This document shows positions 52,452 through 61,089 of a stretch of DNA of 64,000 bases, in pieces. This DNA comes from Variovorax brevis (GTDB taxonomy: Bacteria > Pseudomonadota > Gammaproteobacteria > Burkholderiales > Burkholderiaceae_C), in NCBI RefSeq assembly GCF_030317105.1, contig NZ_JASZYG010000004.1, positions 620,001 through 684,000 on the forward strand. The letters run 5' to 3'. The first letter of the stretch is position 1. Every line of letters starts with the position of its first letter. The position numbers were made by a program, and so were the translations under genes. The notes under the pieces are model-generated. The model was given only the letters and a program-made list of their open reading frames with translations, had not been told where the DNA came from and ran no database searches.

Positions 52452-54020
52452 ATGGCGAAGTTCGATTCCGGCGACGACTCGGTGGTCGTCATCATCGGTT
52501 CCGGCGCCGGCGGCGGCACCCTGGCCAACGAGCTGTGCCAGAAGGGCATCAAGGTCGTGGTGCTGGAGGCCGGCGCGCAGCAGTCCAGCGCGACCTTCAT
52601 CAACGACGAATGGAAGTCCTTCAGCCAGCTGGCCTGGCTGGACAACCGCACCACCTCCGGCAATTGGCGGGTTGCCAAGGACTTCCCCAACCTGCCCGCC
52701 TGGACCTGCAAGACCGTCGGCGGCACGACCACGCACTGGGCCGGCGCCTCGCTGCGGTTGCAGGAGCACGAGTTCCGCACGCGCACGGTCTACGGAAACA
52801 TCAAGGGCGCCAACCTGATGGACTGGCCGCTCACGCTCAAGGAGCTGGAGCCCTACTACGACCGCGCCGAAGACAAGATGGGCGTCACGCGCACCCACGG
52901 CATTCCGGGCCTGCCGGGCAACAACAACTTCAAGGTGATGTACGCCGGCGCGACCAAGCTGGGCTACAAGGACGTGCACACCGGCAACATGGCGATCAAC
53001 AGTCATCCACGCGACGGACGGGCACGCTGCATGCAGCTGGGCTTCTGCTTCCAGGGCTGCAAGAGCGGCGCGAAGTGGAGCACGCTCTACACCGAGCTGC
53101 CCAAGGCGGAGATCACCGGCAACCTCGACCTGCGCCCGGAAAGCCACGTGACGCGCATCGAGCACAACGACGCGGGCAAGGTGACGGGCGTCGTCTACTT
53201 CGACAAGGACGGCAAGGAGCAACGGCAGAAGGCGCGCATCGTGTGCGTGGCGGCCAATTCGATCGAGACGCCGCGGCTGCTGCTGCTCTCTGCCTCCAAC
53301 ACCTTCAAGGACGGGCTGGCGAACAGCTCCGGCCAGGTCGGGCGCAACTACATGCGACACCTCACCGCGTCGGTGTACGCGGTGTTCAAGCAGCCGGTGA
53401 ACATGTACCGCGGCACCACCATGGCCGGCATCATCCGTGACGAGGCGCATTCGAATCCAAAGCGCGGCTTCGTCGGCGGCTACGAGATGGAGACGTTGTC
53501 GCTCGGCGTTCCTTTCATGGCGGCCTTTTTGAACCCCGGCGGCTGGGGCGCCGAGTTTGCCGACTACATGGACAACTACGCCAACACGGCCGGCATGTGG
53601 ATCGTGGGCGAAGACATGCCGCGCGAGAGCAACCGCGTCACGCTCAACACCAGCCTGAAGGACAAGTGGGGCAATGCCATTCCCAACGTGCACTACGACG
53701 ACCACGAGAACGACCTCGCGATGCGCGAACACGCCTTCCGCCAGGGCCAGCGGGTTTACAAAGCGGCCGGCGCCGTCAAGTCCTTCCGCACGCCGCCCTA
53801 CCCGAGCACGCACAACCTGGGCACCTGCCGCATGGGCGCGAATGCGAAAGACAGCGTGTGCAACGCCCACGGCCAGACGCACGACATTCCCAACCTCTTC
53901 ATCAGCGACGGAAGCCAGTTCACGACCGGTGGCGCGGAAAACCCCACGCTCACGATCGTTACGCTGGCGATCCGGCAAGCGGAGTACATTGCCAGCGCGA
54001 TGAGCGCCCGCACGGTGTAG
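52452..54020 (+). CDS. GMC-family FAD-dependent dehydrogenase (large subunit)
   Basis: 522 residues. The FAD-binding Rossmann motif GSGAGGG is at 16-22 and the VVVLEAG strand follows. A GMC landmark near the active site is KTVGGTTTHWAG. The catalytic pair is probably H454 in STHNLGTCRMG and N497 in GAENPTLTI. It lacks any signal peptide, as expected for the large subunit of gluconate- or fructose-type dehydrogenases that leave the cell with a Tat-tagged small subunit. The third, cytochrome c subunit of such complexes is not encoded next to it. The substrate is probably a sugar, sugar acid or alcohol. Confidence 0.9.
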   Translation: MAKFDSGDDSVVVIIGSGAGGGTLANELCQKGIKVVVLEAGAQQSSATFINDEWKSFSQLAWLDNRTTSGNWRVAKDFPNLPAWTCKTVGGTTTHWAGASLRLQEHEFRTRTVYGNIKGANLMDWPLTLKELEPYYDRAEDKMGVTRTHGIPGLPGNNNFKVMYAGATKLGYKDVHTGNMAINSHPRDGRARCMQLGFCFQGCKSGAKWSTLYTELPKAEITGNLDLRPESHVTRIEHNDAGKVTGVVYFDKDGKEQRQKARIVCVAANSIETPRLLLLSASNTFKDGLANSSGQVGRNYMRHLTASVYAVFKQPVNMYRGTTMAGIIRDEAHSNPKRGFVGGYEMETLSLGVPFMAAFLNPGGWGAEFADYMDNYANTAGMWIVGEDMPRESNRVTLNTSLKDKWGNAIPNVHYDDHENDLAMREHAFRQGQRVYKAAGAVKSFRTPPYPSTHNLGTCRMGANAKDSVCNAHGQTHDIPNLFISDGSQFTTGGAENPTLTIVTLAIRQAEYIASAMSARTV

Positions 54021-54048
54021 CGCGGCGGGCCCACCAAGGAGACACGCC

Positions 54049-54390
54049 ATGTGTGAGTTCTTCGTCAAGGCCGACCCGATCCAGTACGAGCAACGCTCGC
54101 GCACCGTGCGCATCCACGGCGTGCTGACCAGCCTGCGGCTGGAGAACATGATGTGGGACACGCTGGCCGAGATGGCCGAAGAGGAAGGCCGCACCACCAA
54201 TGCGCTGATCGCCCTCTTCCACGACGAGATCATGGCCCACCGCGGCGAGGTGCCCAACTTCGCGTCCTTCCTGCGCGTGACCTGCATGCGCTACCTGCGA
54301 CGGCGGCTCATGGCCCTGGAACAGGCGCCACGCGCCGCGAGCAACCCACCCACGCTGGCGGCCGTTCGCCCTTTGGCGGTGGCGCGATGA
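54049..54390 (+). CDS. Ribbon-helix-helix domain protein
   Basis: 113 residues. The strand VRIHGVLTSLRLE (about 23-35) and the two helices after it (WDTLAEMAEEEGRTTNALI and on to about 66) fit the RHH_4 type of ribbon-helix-helix domain. The C-terminal 45 residues are basic (MRYLRRRLMALEQ) and then Ala/Pro-rich. It lies 28 bases after the dehydrogenase gene and overlaps the glyoxalase start (ATGA), so it is inside the operon. It could regulate the operon or act in another way; the usual small size fits a DNA-binding dimer. Confidence 0.8.
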   Translation: MCEFFVKADPIQYEQRSRTVRIHGVLTSLRLENMMWDTLAEMAEEEGRTTNALIALFHDEIMAHRGEVPNFASFLRVTCMRYLRRRLMALEQAPRAASNPPTLAAVRPLAVAR

Positions 54391-54923
54391 GCTTCGACAC
54401 CGAAAACCATCCGGGCGTGTGCGCCCAGCCGCCTGCGAATTCGCAGGGCTTCGTGCTCAACCACAGCATGCTGCGCGTGAAGGACCCGGCCATTTCGCTC
54501 GACTTCTACACCCGCGTGTTCGGCATGCGCGTGCTGCGCAAGCTGGACTTTCCGGAGATGAAGTTCTCGCTGTACTTCCTGCACCGGCCCGTGGAAGGCA
54601 ACGCACCACCGGACGACGAAGGCGAACGCACCGCCTGGACCTTCAGCCAGACCGGCATCCTGGAACTGACCCACAACTGGGGCACCGAAAACGATCCCGC
54701 CTTCAGGTACCACGACGGCAATGCGCAGCCGCAGGGCTTCGGCCACATCTGCTTTTCGGTGCCCGACCTGGACGCCGCCATCCAGTGGTTCGACGGCAAC
54801 CAGATCCCCTACGTCAAGCGCCCCGAGCAGGGAAAGATGAAAGACGTGGCCTTCATCAAGGATCCGGATGGCTACTGGGTGGAGATCGTGGAGCCCGAAA
54901 GGCTGAAGAAGCTGGGCACTTGA
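54387..54923 (+). CDS. gloA: Lactoylglutathione lyase (glyoxalase I)
   Basis: 178 residues, as in the long form of glyoxalase I. The four metal ligands are in place: H26 (LNHSMLRV), E93 (ILELTHNW), H120 (GFGHICF) and E166 (YWVEIVEP). It converts the glutathione hemithioacetal of methylglyoxal to lactoylglutathione in the cytosol. The ATG overlaps the stop of the ribbon-helix-helix gene. The context of sugar oxidation may explain its presence, since methylglyoxal forms when sugar flux is high. No gloB is adjacent. Confidence 0.93.
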   Translation: MSFDTENHPGVCAQPPANSQGFVLNHSMLRVKDPAISLDFYTRVFGMRVLRKLDFPEMKFSLYFLHRPVEGNAPPDDEGERTAWTFSQTGILELTHNWGTENDPAFRYHDGNAQPQGFGHICFSVPDLDAAIQWFDGNQIPYVKRPEQGKMKDVAFIKDPDGYWVEIVEPERLKKLGT

Positions 54924-54972
54924 CCAGCGGCAGTTGTGCTGAAGGCATGGGCGCTGTAGAAACGGCGGCTCC

Positions 54973-56484
54973 ATGAGTTCGCTTCTGCTCGGCATCGACG
55001 TCGGCACCTTCAGCAGCAAGGCCGCGCTGGTCACGCCTGCGGGCGAGGTGCTGCGCACGGCCGTCGTGCCGCACGGCATCTCGACGCCCGCGCCCGGCCA
55101 CGTCGAGCAGGACGCAGATGCCGTCTGGTGGCACGACCTGTGCAGCCTGTGCATGCAACTCCTGGACGGCTCGCCCTGGCGCGGCAGCGATGTCGCCGGG
55201 GTGGCGGTGAGCGCCATCGGCCCCTGCCTGCTGCCGCTGGATGAGGCAGGCCGCCCGCTTCGCCCCGGCATCCTGTACGGCGTGGACGTGCGCGCCACCG
55301 ATGAGATCGGAGAGCTGGACGCGCTGATCGGCCGCGACGGGATCCTGCGCTTCTCCCTCATGAGCCACACCAGCCAGGCCATCGGCCCGAAGATCCGCTG
55401 GCTGCGCAAGCATGAGCCTGATGTGTGGCAGCGCACGCATCGGCTCACGACCGCCAGCGCCTACCTCACGTGGCGCCTGACGGGCGAGCACCGCATCGAC
55501 CGCCACACCGCCAGCCATTTCATGCCGCTGTACGACCCGGCCACCGGCCAATGGGACTCGCGGCATGCCGAACACGTCGCGCCGGTGTGGATGCTGCCGT
55601 CGCCCGGCTGGAGCGATGAAGTGGCGGGCACCGTCACGCACGCTGCCGCGCAAGCCACGGGCCTTGCCGCCGGAACGCCCGTGGCCGTGGGCGCGGTCGA
55701 TGCCTTGAGCGAGGCGATCAGCGTGGGCGTCGTGCGTCCGGGCGACCTGATGATCATGTACGGCAGCACGACCTTCTTCATCCTCGTGCAGTCGGCACCC
55801 ACGCCCGACGAGCGCGTGTGGACCGTGGCGGGTGCGTGGCCCGGGCAGTTCAATCTTGCCGCCGGCATGGGCACGACCGGCAGCCTCACGCGCTGGTTCC
55901 AGGACCAGCTCGCGCGCGACCTGCCCGAGGGCGACGCGCACGCGCTGTTCGACGCGGCGGCGCGCGTGGCGCCGGGCGCGGGCGGGTTGGTGTTCCTGCC
56001 CTACTTCAGCGGCGAGCGCACTCCGCTGAACGACCCGCTGGCGCGCGGCCTGATGGCCGGTCTCAGCCTGGCGCACACGCGCGACCAGATGTTCCGTGCC
56101 ATCTTGGAAGGTGTTGCCTGCGGGGTGCGGCACAACGTCGAGACGCTGGCGGACCTGGGCGCCCACGTCGGGCGCGTGGTGGCCGTGGGCGGCGGTGCGC
56201 AGACCGATACCTGGCTGCAGATCGTGTCCGACGTGTCGGGCCTGCGGCAAGAGGTGCCGACCGTCACCGTGGGCGCGTGCTATGGCGACGCGTTCCTCGC
56301 AGGCTGCGCGGCGGGCCTGCTCCAGCGCGACCAGATCGACGAGTGGGTGCGGCCGGGACGCGTCATCGAGCCGGCGGCGGCGCTGCGGCCCGGCTACGAC
56401 GCGCTCTATCGCGACTATCTCGATCTCTATCTGGATTCGAGGCGGGTCGTGCACCGTCTCGCCACGCGGCAGTCAAAGCGATAG
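54973..56484 (+). CDS. FGGY-family carbohydrate kinase (xylulokinase/ribulokinase-like)
   Basis: 503 residues, the usual FGGY length. The ATP-binding start LLGIDVGTFSSKAAL and the C-terminal VAVGGGAQTDTWLQIVSDV (adenosine motif) are clear. The catalytic aspartate is expected in GAVDALSEAI. The GVDVRATDEI segment resembles the sugar-binding part of xylulokinases. It phosphorylates a ketopentose, ketotetrose or similar sugar in the cytosol. The epimerase gene follows 31 bases later on the same strand, so a keto-sugar is probably epimerised and then phosphorylated. The exact sugar is unknown. Confidence 0.88.
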   Translation: MSSLLLGIDVGTFSSKAALVTPAGEVLRTAVVPHGISTPAPGHVEQDADAVWWHDLCSLCMQLLDGSPWRGSDVAGVAVSAIGPCLLPLDEAGRPLRPGILYGVDVRATDEIGELDALIGRDGILRFSLMSHTSQAIGPKIRWLRKHEPDVWQRTHRLTTASAYLTWRLTGEHRIDRHTASHFMPLYDPATGQWDSRHAEHVAPVWMLPSPGWSDEVAGTVTHAAAQATGLAAGTPVAVGAVDALSEAISVGVVRPGDLMIMYGSTTFFILVQSAPTPDERVWTVAGAWPGQFNLAAGMGTTGSLTRWFQDQLARDLPEGDAHALFDAAARVAPGAGGLVFLPYFSGERTPLNDPLARGLMAGLSLAHTRDQMFRAILEGVACGVRHNVETLADLGAHVGRVVAVGGGAQTDTWLQIVSDVSGLRQEVPTVTVGACYGDAFLAGCAAGLLQRDQIDEWVRPGRVIEPAAALRPGYDALYRDYLDLYLDSRRVVHRLATRQSKR

Positions 56485-56515
56485 CCCCTTCAACACAAGC
56501 AAGGAGACGCGAACC

Positions 56516-57400
56516 ATGAACAAGCTCGGTGTGCATGCGCTGGTCTGGGTGGGCGGCTGGAGCCATGAGGAATGCGAGCGCACCATCGCGCAGACGGCAG
56601 AGATCGGCTTCGACCTGATCGAGATTCCCGCGCTCGACCCGTCATCCATCGACAGCGCCTTCACGCGCAAGATGCTCGACCGGTACCAGCTGGGCACGAC
56701 CATGTCGCTTGGGCTCGACGCCGCCACTGACATCTCCAGCGGCGACCCGGACAAGCAGGCGCGCGGCCAGGCGCGGCTGATGCAGGTGCTTTCCGTGGCG
56801 CGCGACATCGGCGCCACGCATGTCTGCGGCATTTTGTATTCGGCCTTCCAGAAGTATTTCGAGCCACCGACCGAAGCGGGCATCGCAGGCTCCGTCGATG
56901 TGTTGCGGCGCATTGGCGAGCATGCGGCGCAGCACGGCATCACCATAGGGCTGGAGGTGGTCAACCGCTACGAAAGCAACGTGCTCAACACGGCCGCCCA
57001 GGCGGTCGATTTCGCGCGGCGCGTGGGCTTGCCCAACGTCAAGGTGCACCTGGACACCTACCACATGAACATCGAGGAAGCCGACATCGAATCGGCGCTG
57101 ATCGACACCGGCGACATGATGGGCTACTTCCACATCGGCGAATCGGGGCGCGGCTACCTGGGCGCCGGCAACATCGACTTCGACCGCGTCTTCAGGGGGC
57201 TGGCGAAGGCGGGGTATGAAGGACCGATCACCTTCGAATCCTTCTCCTCGGCGGTGGTCAACAAGCAGCTGCAGGGCATCCTCGGGATCTGGCGCAACCT
57301 GTGGGAAGACGGCGGCGACCTGGCGCGTCACGCCAAGGGATTCATCGAGCACGGGATGAAGTCGGCGCGGGAAGCGCATGCGCGCTCGGCGTTGACCTGA
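56516..57400 (+). CDS. Sugar isomerase/epimerase, D-tagatose 3-epimerase-like
   Basis: 294 residues, TIM-barrel of the AP-endonuclease 2 fold. The metal and catalytic residues match D-tagatose/D-psicose 3-epimerases in spacing: E147 (LEVVNRYESN), D180 (HLDTYHMNIEE), H206 (YFHIGES) and E241 (TFESFSS), each five positions before the known E152, D185, H211 and E246. It interconverts ketoses at C-3 (or a related aldose/ketose pair). AAGGAG precedes ATG 56516. It is translated with the FGGY kinase and ends 16 bases from a convergent SDR gene. Confidence 0.9.
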   Translation: MNKLGVHALVWVGGWSHEECERTIAQTAEIGFDLIEIPALDPSSIDSAFTRKMLDRYQLGTTMSLGLDAATDISSGDPDKQARGQARLMQVLSVARDIGATHVCGILYSAFQKYFEPPTEAGIAGSVDVLRRIGEHAAQHGITIGLEVVNRYESNVLNTAAQAVDFARRVGLPNVKVHLDTYHMNIEEADIESALIDTGDMMGYFHIGESGRGYLGAGNIDFDRVFRGLAKAGYEGPITFESFSSAVVNKQLQGILGIWRNLWEDGGDLARHAKGFIEHGMKSAREAHARSALT

Positions 57401-57416
57401 ATCCCGCACGCGCCTG

Positions 57417-58214
57417 CTACTGCGCCAGGAAACCGCCGTCCACGGGCAAGGTGTGGCCCGTGATCATCCGTGCCTTGTCCGAGGCAAGGAACACGATGGC
57501 ATCGGCCACGTCGGCCGGTTCGGCCAGGCAGCGCATCGGCGTCATGTCGAGCACGCGCTTGAGGAGTTCGGCGTTGCTGAACAAGCCCTGGGTCAATTCG
57601 GTGCGCACCCAGGTCGGTGCCACGGCGTTGACGCGAATGCCCTGCGCCGCCCACTCCACGGCCAGTGCGCGCGTCATGTTGACGACAGCGCCCTTGGTCG
57701 ACTGGTAAGACACGTTCGGGTAGAGCCCGCCGCCTGAGAGACCCATGATCGAGGAGACATTGACGATCGCGCCGCCACCCTGCGGAATCATCAGCCGTGC
57801 GGCGGCCCGGCTGCACAGGAAGGCGGCCGTGAGGTTCACGTCGACCACGGCTTGCCAGTCGGCGAGCGGCATGTCGATGGTGGGATGACGCAGCGCGATG
57901 CCGGCGTTGTTCACGAGAACGTCGATGCGGCCGAAGCGCGCCATCACCCCGGCGAAGGCGGCGTCGACGCCCGGCTCGCGCGTGATGTCGACGGCGTGCA
58001 CGAGGTGCTCGACGCCTTGCTCTGCCAGGGTGCGCGAGGCCGCGTCCAGTGCGTTGTCGTCGCGGTCGAACAGGATGGGCCGCACGCCGATGCGGGCGAA
58101 GGCCTGTGCCGTCGCAAAGCCGATGCCCTTCGCCCCGCCGGTCACCACCGCCACGCGCGGCGAAGCGGATGGCGTTGCCGGCGCAGCGTCTTGCGCGTCA
58201 TCCATCGAAGTCAT
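57417..58214 (-). CDS. Short-chain dehydrogenase/reductase
   Basis: 265 residues, classical SDR. The NAD(P) motif TGGAKGIG is at about 25-32, NNAG follows, and the catalytic serine (NVSSIMG) with YxxxK (YQSTK) is intact. The end VDGGFLAQ is typical. An acidic or neutral residue after the second strand (FDRDD) suggests NAD rather than NADP. GAGGTG precedes ATG 58214. It faces the kinase/epimerase pair and is divergent from the Sir2-like gene. It is probably a sugar or polyol dehydrogenase of the same pathway; the substrate is not evident. Confidence 0.88.
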   Translation of the reverse strand: MTSMDDAQDAAPATPSASPRVAVVTGGAKGIGFATAQAFARIGVRPILFDRDDNALDAASRTLAEQGVEHLVHAVDITREPGVDAAFAGVMARFGRIDVLVNNAGIALRHPTIDMPLADWQAVVDVNLTAAFLCSRAAARLMIPQGGGAIVNVSSIMGLSGGGLYPNVSYQSTKGAVVNMTRALAVEWAAQGIRVNAVAPTWVRTELTQGLFSNAELLKRVLDMTPMRCLAEPADVADAIVFLASDKARMITGHTLPVDGGFLAQ

Positions 58215-58323
58215 GATTCGTCACCTCTTTGGCCATGCCCGTTGGCCCGACGGCGATCATGATGGATGGCCGACAAAACCGGGGACAGGAACAAACCCTC
58301 AGCACCAAGGAAAGGACCATCAC

Positions 58324-59175
58324 GTGCCCAATGACTTCCACCCGCTGCTCGAACGCGCCGCTGCCCTCATCGGGCAAGCCGACGGCCTGATCGTCGCCGC
58401 CGGTGCCGGCATGGGCGTGGACTCGGGCCTGCCCGACTTCCGGGGGACGGAGGGCTTCTGGCGCGCCTATCCGGCATTGGCCAGGTCAGGGATCGAGTTC
58501 CACCGGATTGCCTCTCCCGCGGCGTTCGAGGCGGACCCTGCGCTGGCTTGGGGCTTCTACGGCCATCGGCTGAACCTGTACCGCCGCACCGCGCCGCACG
58601 CCGGCTTTGCGCTGCTGCGGCACTGGGGCGACAAGATGTTTTTCGGCCGAGCCGTGTTCACCAGCAACGTCGACGGGCACTTCCAGCGCGCAGGCTTCGA
58701 TGCCGACAGCGTCCACGAGTGCCACGGATCGATTCATCACCTGCAGTGCCTGCAGCCCTGCAGCGACGACATCTGGAGTGCCGATGGCTTCACCCCGGAG
58801 GTCGACGAAGCAGCGTGCCGGCTCCTCAATGCAGCCCCCGTGTGCCCCCGCTGCGGCGGCATGGCGCGGCCCAACGTGCTCATGTTCGGCGACGGCGGAT
58901 GGATCGATGCGCGCGAGCAGGCGCAGGCCCTGCGGATGCAACGATGGCTCGCGTCGGTCACCCGACCCGTGGTCATCGAGCTGGGTGCGGGCACCGCCAT
59001 TCCCTCGGTTCGCCATTTCAGCCAGCGCGTGGTCCACGCATGCCGCGGACGGCTCATACGAATCAACCCGCGGGAATCGACGGTGCCGACGCCGCATGAC
59101 GTGGGGCTGCCGATGGGGGCCGTGGAGGCGCTCGACGCGATTGCCGGAGTCCTGGGCAGCGGATGGCGCCTCTAA
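58324..59175 (+). CDS. Sir2-family NAD-dependent protein deacylase
   Basis: 283 residues. The NAD-binding motif GAGMGVDSGLPDFRG (27-41) is the bacterial variant of GAGxSxxSGIPxFR. TSNVD (113-117) replaces TQNID, the catalytic histidine is H134 (ECHGSI), and the zinc ligands are C142-x3-C146 and C174-x2-C177. The start is GTG 58324, with AAAGGA about 8 nt upstream; earlier in-frame ATGs lie over the divergent gene. Sirtuins remove acyl groups from lysines, for example on acyl-CoA synthetases. It sits alone between sugar genes. Confidence 0.88.
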   Translation: MPNDFHPLLERAAALIGQADGLIVAAGAGMGVDSGLPDFRGTEGFWRAYPALARSGIEFHRIASPAAFEADPALAWGFYGHRLNLYRRTAPHAGFALLRHWGDKMFFGRAVFTSNVDGHFQRAGFDADSVHECHGSIHHLQCLQPCSDDIWSADGFTPEVDEAACRLLNAAPVCPRCGGMARPNVLMFGDGGWIDAREQAQALRMQRWLASVTRPVVIELGAGTAIPSVRHFSQRVVHACRGRLIRINPRESTVPTPHDVGLPMGAVEALDAIAGVLGSGWRL

Positions 59176-59233
59176 CTGCTCAAAAGCAGCCACTTGCCAA
59201 GCCAGCCAGCGCCGACCCGTCGGCTACTTGCTC

Positions 59234-60049
59234 TCAAGCCTTGAGCCTTGCCAGGGCCGCGCCTTCCGTGAAGGTGTCATCGAGCATGTCCAGGCTGCAG
59301 TCCAGCAGCGTTGGCGAGACTTCGCGCTCGAGCACGTCGAACATGCCTTCCACGAAATCCATGAGATGGTCCGACGCGGCGATCGCCTTGTCGACCTGGC
59401 CGTCGGCCACGGCCTCGATGACGGCAACGTGGCCGTCGACCGTGTCGTCCAGGTTGACGCCCCGTCCGGTCTGGGTGTGATAGATCCAACCCAATCGCCT
59501 GAAGATGGTGTGAAGCGGACGCAGCGTGCTTTCCACGAAAGGTTCGCCGGCAGCCGCCATGAAGAGCTTGTCGATTCGCCGATCGACCTGGTTGAACTGG
59601 TCGAGGTTCAGCTCGCCGCGGCGCTCGATCAAGTGGCGCTTGAGGTGCAGCATCTGGTTGCGCTGCGACGCGCCTGAGCGCTCGGTGGCCAGGCGAATCA
59701 CGAAGCGCTCCATGTCGCGCCGCAAGCGCAACAGCACGCGGTCGCGCGTGAGGTCGACCGGCGCGATCTGCACGCCGTGCCGTGGCGCGACAACGAGCAA
59801 GGTGTCTGCTGCCAGCCGGGTGACGGCCTGGAGCACCGGCGTGCGGCCGAAGCCTGTGAGCTTCTGCAGGTCGTGCGTTGCGAGGAAGCGCCCCGGCTTG
59901 AGCTCGCAGTTCACCAGCAACTCTTCGATCCGGTCGTAGGCGGCATCGGCCAGGCTGACTGGCGTGCGGCGGCGCTGCGGCTCCTGGCTGGTGGGTTCTT
60001 CCCTGACAACAGTTACGGGTTTCGCGCGGGGGCGGGTGGACGTTGCCAT
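59234..60049 (-). CDS. GntR-family transcriptional regulator, FCD type
   Basis: 271 residues. A basic tail of about 40 residues is followed by the winged helix (about 45-110: DRIEELLVNCELKPGRF...LQKLTGFGRTPVLQAVTRL) and an all-helical FCD ligand domain (about 115-265) with His and Asp residues that usually hold a metal. ATG 60049 is used; a GTG at 60091 would add 14 residues. FCD regulators of this type respond to sugar acids such as galactonate or gluconate. It is divergent from the SDR/Bug/dehydratase operon and the palindromes between them are its likely operators. Confidence 0.9.
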   Translation of the reverse strand: MATSTRPRAKPVTVVREEPTSQEPQRRRTPVSLADAAYDRIEELLVNCELKPGRFLATHDLQKLTGFGRTPVLQAVTRLAADTLLVVAPRHGVQIAPVDLTRDRVLLRLRRDMERFVIRLATERSGASQRNQMLHLKRHLIERRGELNLDQFNQVDRRIDKLFMAAAGEPFVESTLRPLHTIFRRLGWIYHTQTGRGVNLDDTVDGHVAVIEAVADGQVDKAIAASDHLMDFVEGMFDVLEREVSPTLLDCSLDMLDDTFTEGAALARLKA

Positions 60050-60104
60050 AAAGGTTTTCTTGACGCTGGCGGCGGCGACATGCCGCGACACTTCAAGGCA
60101 TTGA

Positions 60105-60120
60105 GCATATCGTGATATGC
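60105..60120. promoter_or_regulatory. Operator candidate 1 for the FCD regulator
   Basis: GCATATCGTGATATGC has perfect 6-bp arms around CGTG and lies 55 bases before the regulator start, on its own promoter side. It aligns with a second site at 60216-60231 as CATAT-Y-GTGA-W-AT. Confidence 0.65.
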
Positions 60121-60152
60121 AACGGAATTCACAGAATTTCGGCCAGTTTCAG

Positions 60153-60162
60153 GTGAATTCAC
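60153..60162. promoter_or_regulatory. Palindrome GTGAATTCAC between the two operator candidates
   Basis: A perfect 10-bp palindrome midway between the two longer sites. It may be a further, weaker site or chance; the nearby GAATTCACAGAATTTC at 60125-60140 is related in sequence. Confidence 0.35.
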
Positions 60163-60193
60163 AAGGGAAATGGTGGAGATCGGACCACTCGAC

Positions 60194-60231
60194 TTGCGTC
60201 AGGGTAAACGCCTAAACATATTGTGAAATAT
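60194..60231 (+). promoter_or_regulatory. Promoter of the sugar-acid operon with operator candidate 2
   Basis: TTGCGT (60194-60199) and CATATT (60217-60222) are spaced by 17 bases. The -10 lies inside the near-palindrome CATATTGTGAAATAT (60217-60231; arms ATATT and AATAT around GTGA), which matches operator candidate 1. Binding there would cover the -10 and repress the operon until an inducer appears. The leader to ATG 60273 would be about 44 nt. Confidence 0.6.
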
Positions 60232-60272
60232 CACCGTATTCTTCGAACCCACCACACCAACGAACACACCCG

Positions 60273-61043
60273 ATGTCCCACCCACTGTTCAACCTCTCCG
60301 GCCGTACGGCCCTGGTCACCGGTTCCTCACGCGGACTGGGTCACGGAATTGCCGAGGCCCTGGCACAGGCCGGCGCACGCGTCGTGCTCAACGGCGTCGA
60401 CGTAGAGCGACTGGCACAGAGCGCCGAATCGCTGCGCGGCAAGGGTCACCAGGTCGAGACGGCCCACTTCGACGTGACCGACGACGCCGCCGTCTGCGCA
60501 GCCTTCGATCAACTCGACGCGCGCGGCATTGCGGTGGACATCCTGGTCAACAACGCGGGCATCCAGTTGCGCAAGCTCCTGGTCGACCTCTCGGTGGACG
60601 AGTGGGACAAGGTGCTGCGCACCAATCTCACGAGCGCCTTCCTGGTCGGCCGCGAAGCCGCCCGCCGCATGATCGCGCGCCAGTCCGGCGGCAAGGTCAT
60701 CAACATCGGCTCGCTCACGAGCGAAGCGGCCCGCGCCACCGTGGCGCCGTACACCGCGGCCAAGGGCGGCATCAAGATGCTCACGCGCGCCATGGCGGCT
60801 GAATGGGCGCAGCACGGCATCCAAGCCAACGCCATCGGCCCGGGCTACATGGCGACCGAGATGAACACCGCCCTGCTGCAGAACCCGGAGTTCGACGCAT
60901 GGGTCAAGGCCCGCACGCCGGCGCGCCGCTGGGGCCGGCCCGATGAACTTGGCGGCACGGCCATCTACCTCGCATCCGCGGCCTCCGACTACGTCAACGG
61001 CCAGATCCTCTATGTCGACGGCGGCATGCTGGCCGTGCTTTGA
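60273..61043 (+). CDS. SDR oxidoreductase, gluconate 5-dehydrogenase (IdnO)-like
   Basis: 256 residues. The start FNLSGRTALVTGSSRGLG has the cofactor motif TGSSRGLG at about 16-23; NNAG, the serine in NIGSLTSE and YTAAK complete the active site, and the end is ILYVDGGMLAVL. The overall pattern is that of gluconate 5-dehydrogenase/5-ketogluconate reductase. First gene of the operon. It probably oxidises or reduces a hexonate so that it can enter the dehydratase route. The next gene follows after 46 bases. Confidence 0.88.
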   Translation: MSHPLFNLSGRTALVTGSSRGLGHGIAEALAQAGARVVLNGVDVERLAQSAESLRGKGHQVETAHFDVTDDAAVCAAFDQLDARGIAVDILVNNAGIQLRKLLVDLSVDEWDKVLRTNLTSAFLVGREAARRMIARQSGGKVINIGSLTSEAARATVAPYTAAKGGIKMLTRAMAAEWAQHGIQANAIGPGYMATEMNTALLQNPEFDAWVKARTPARRWGRPDELGGTAIYLASAASDYVNGQILYVDGGMLAVL

Positions 61044-61089
61044 AGCGCGTCGCCAGGCCAATCACCCCCTCTCACAAACGGAGACTCCC

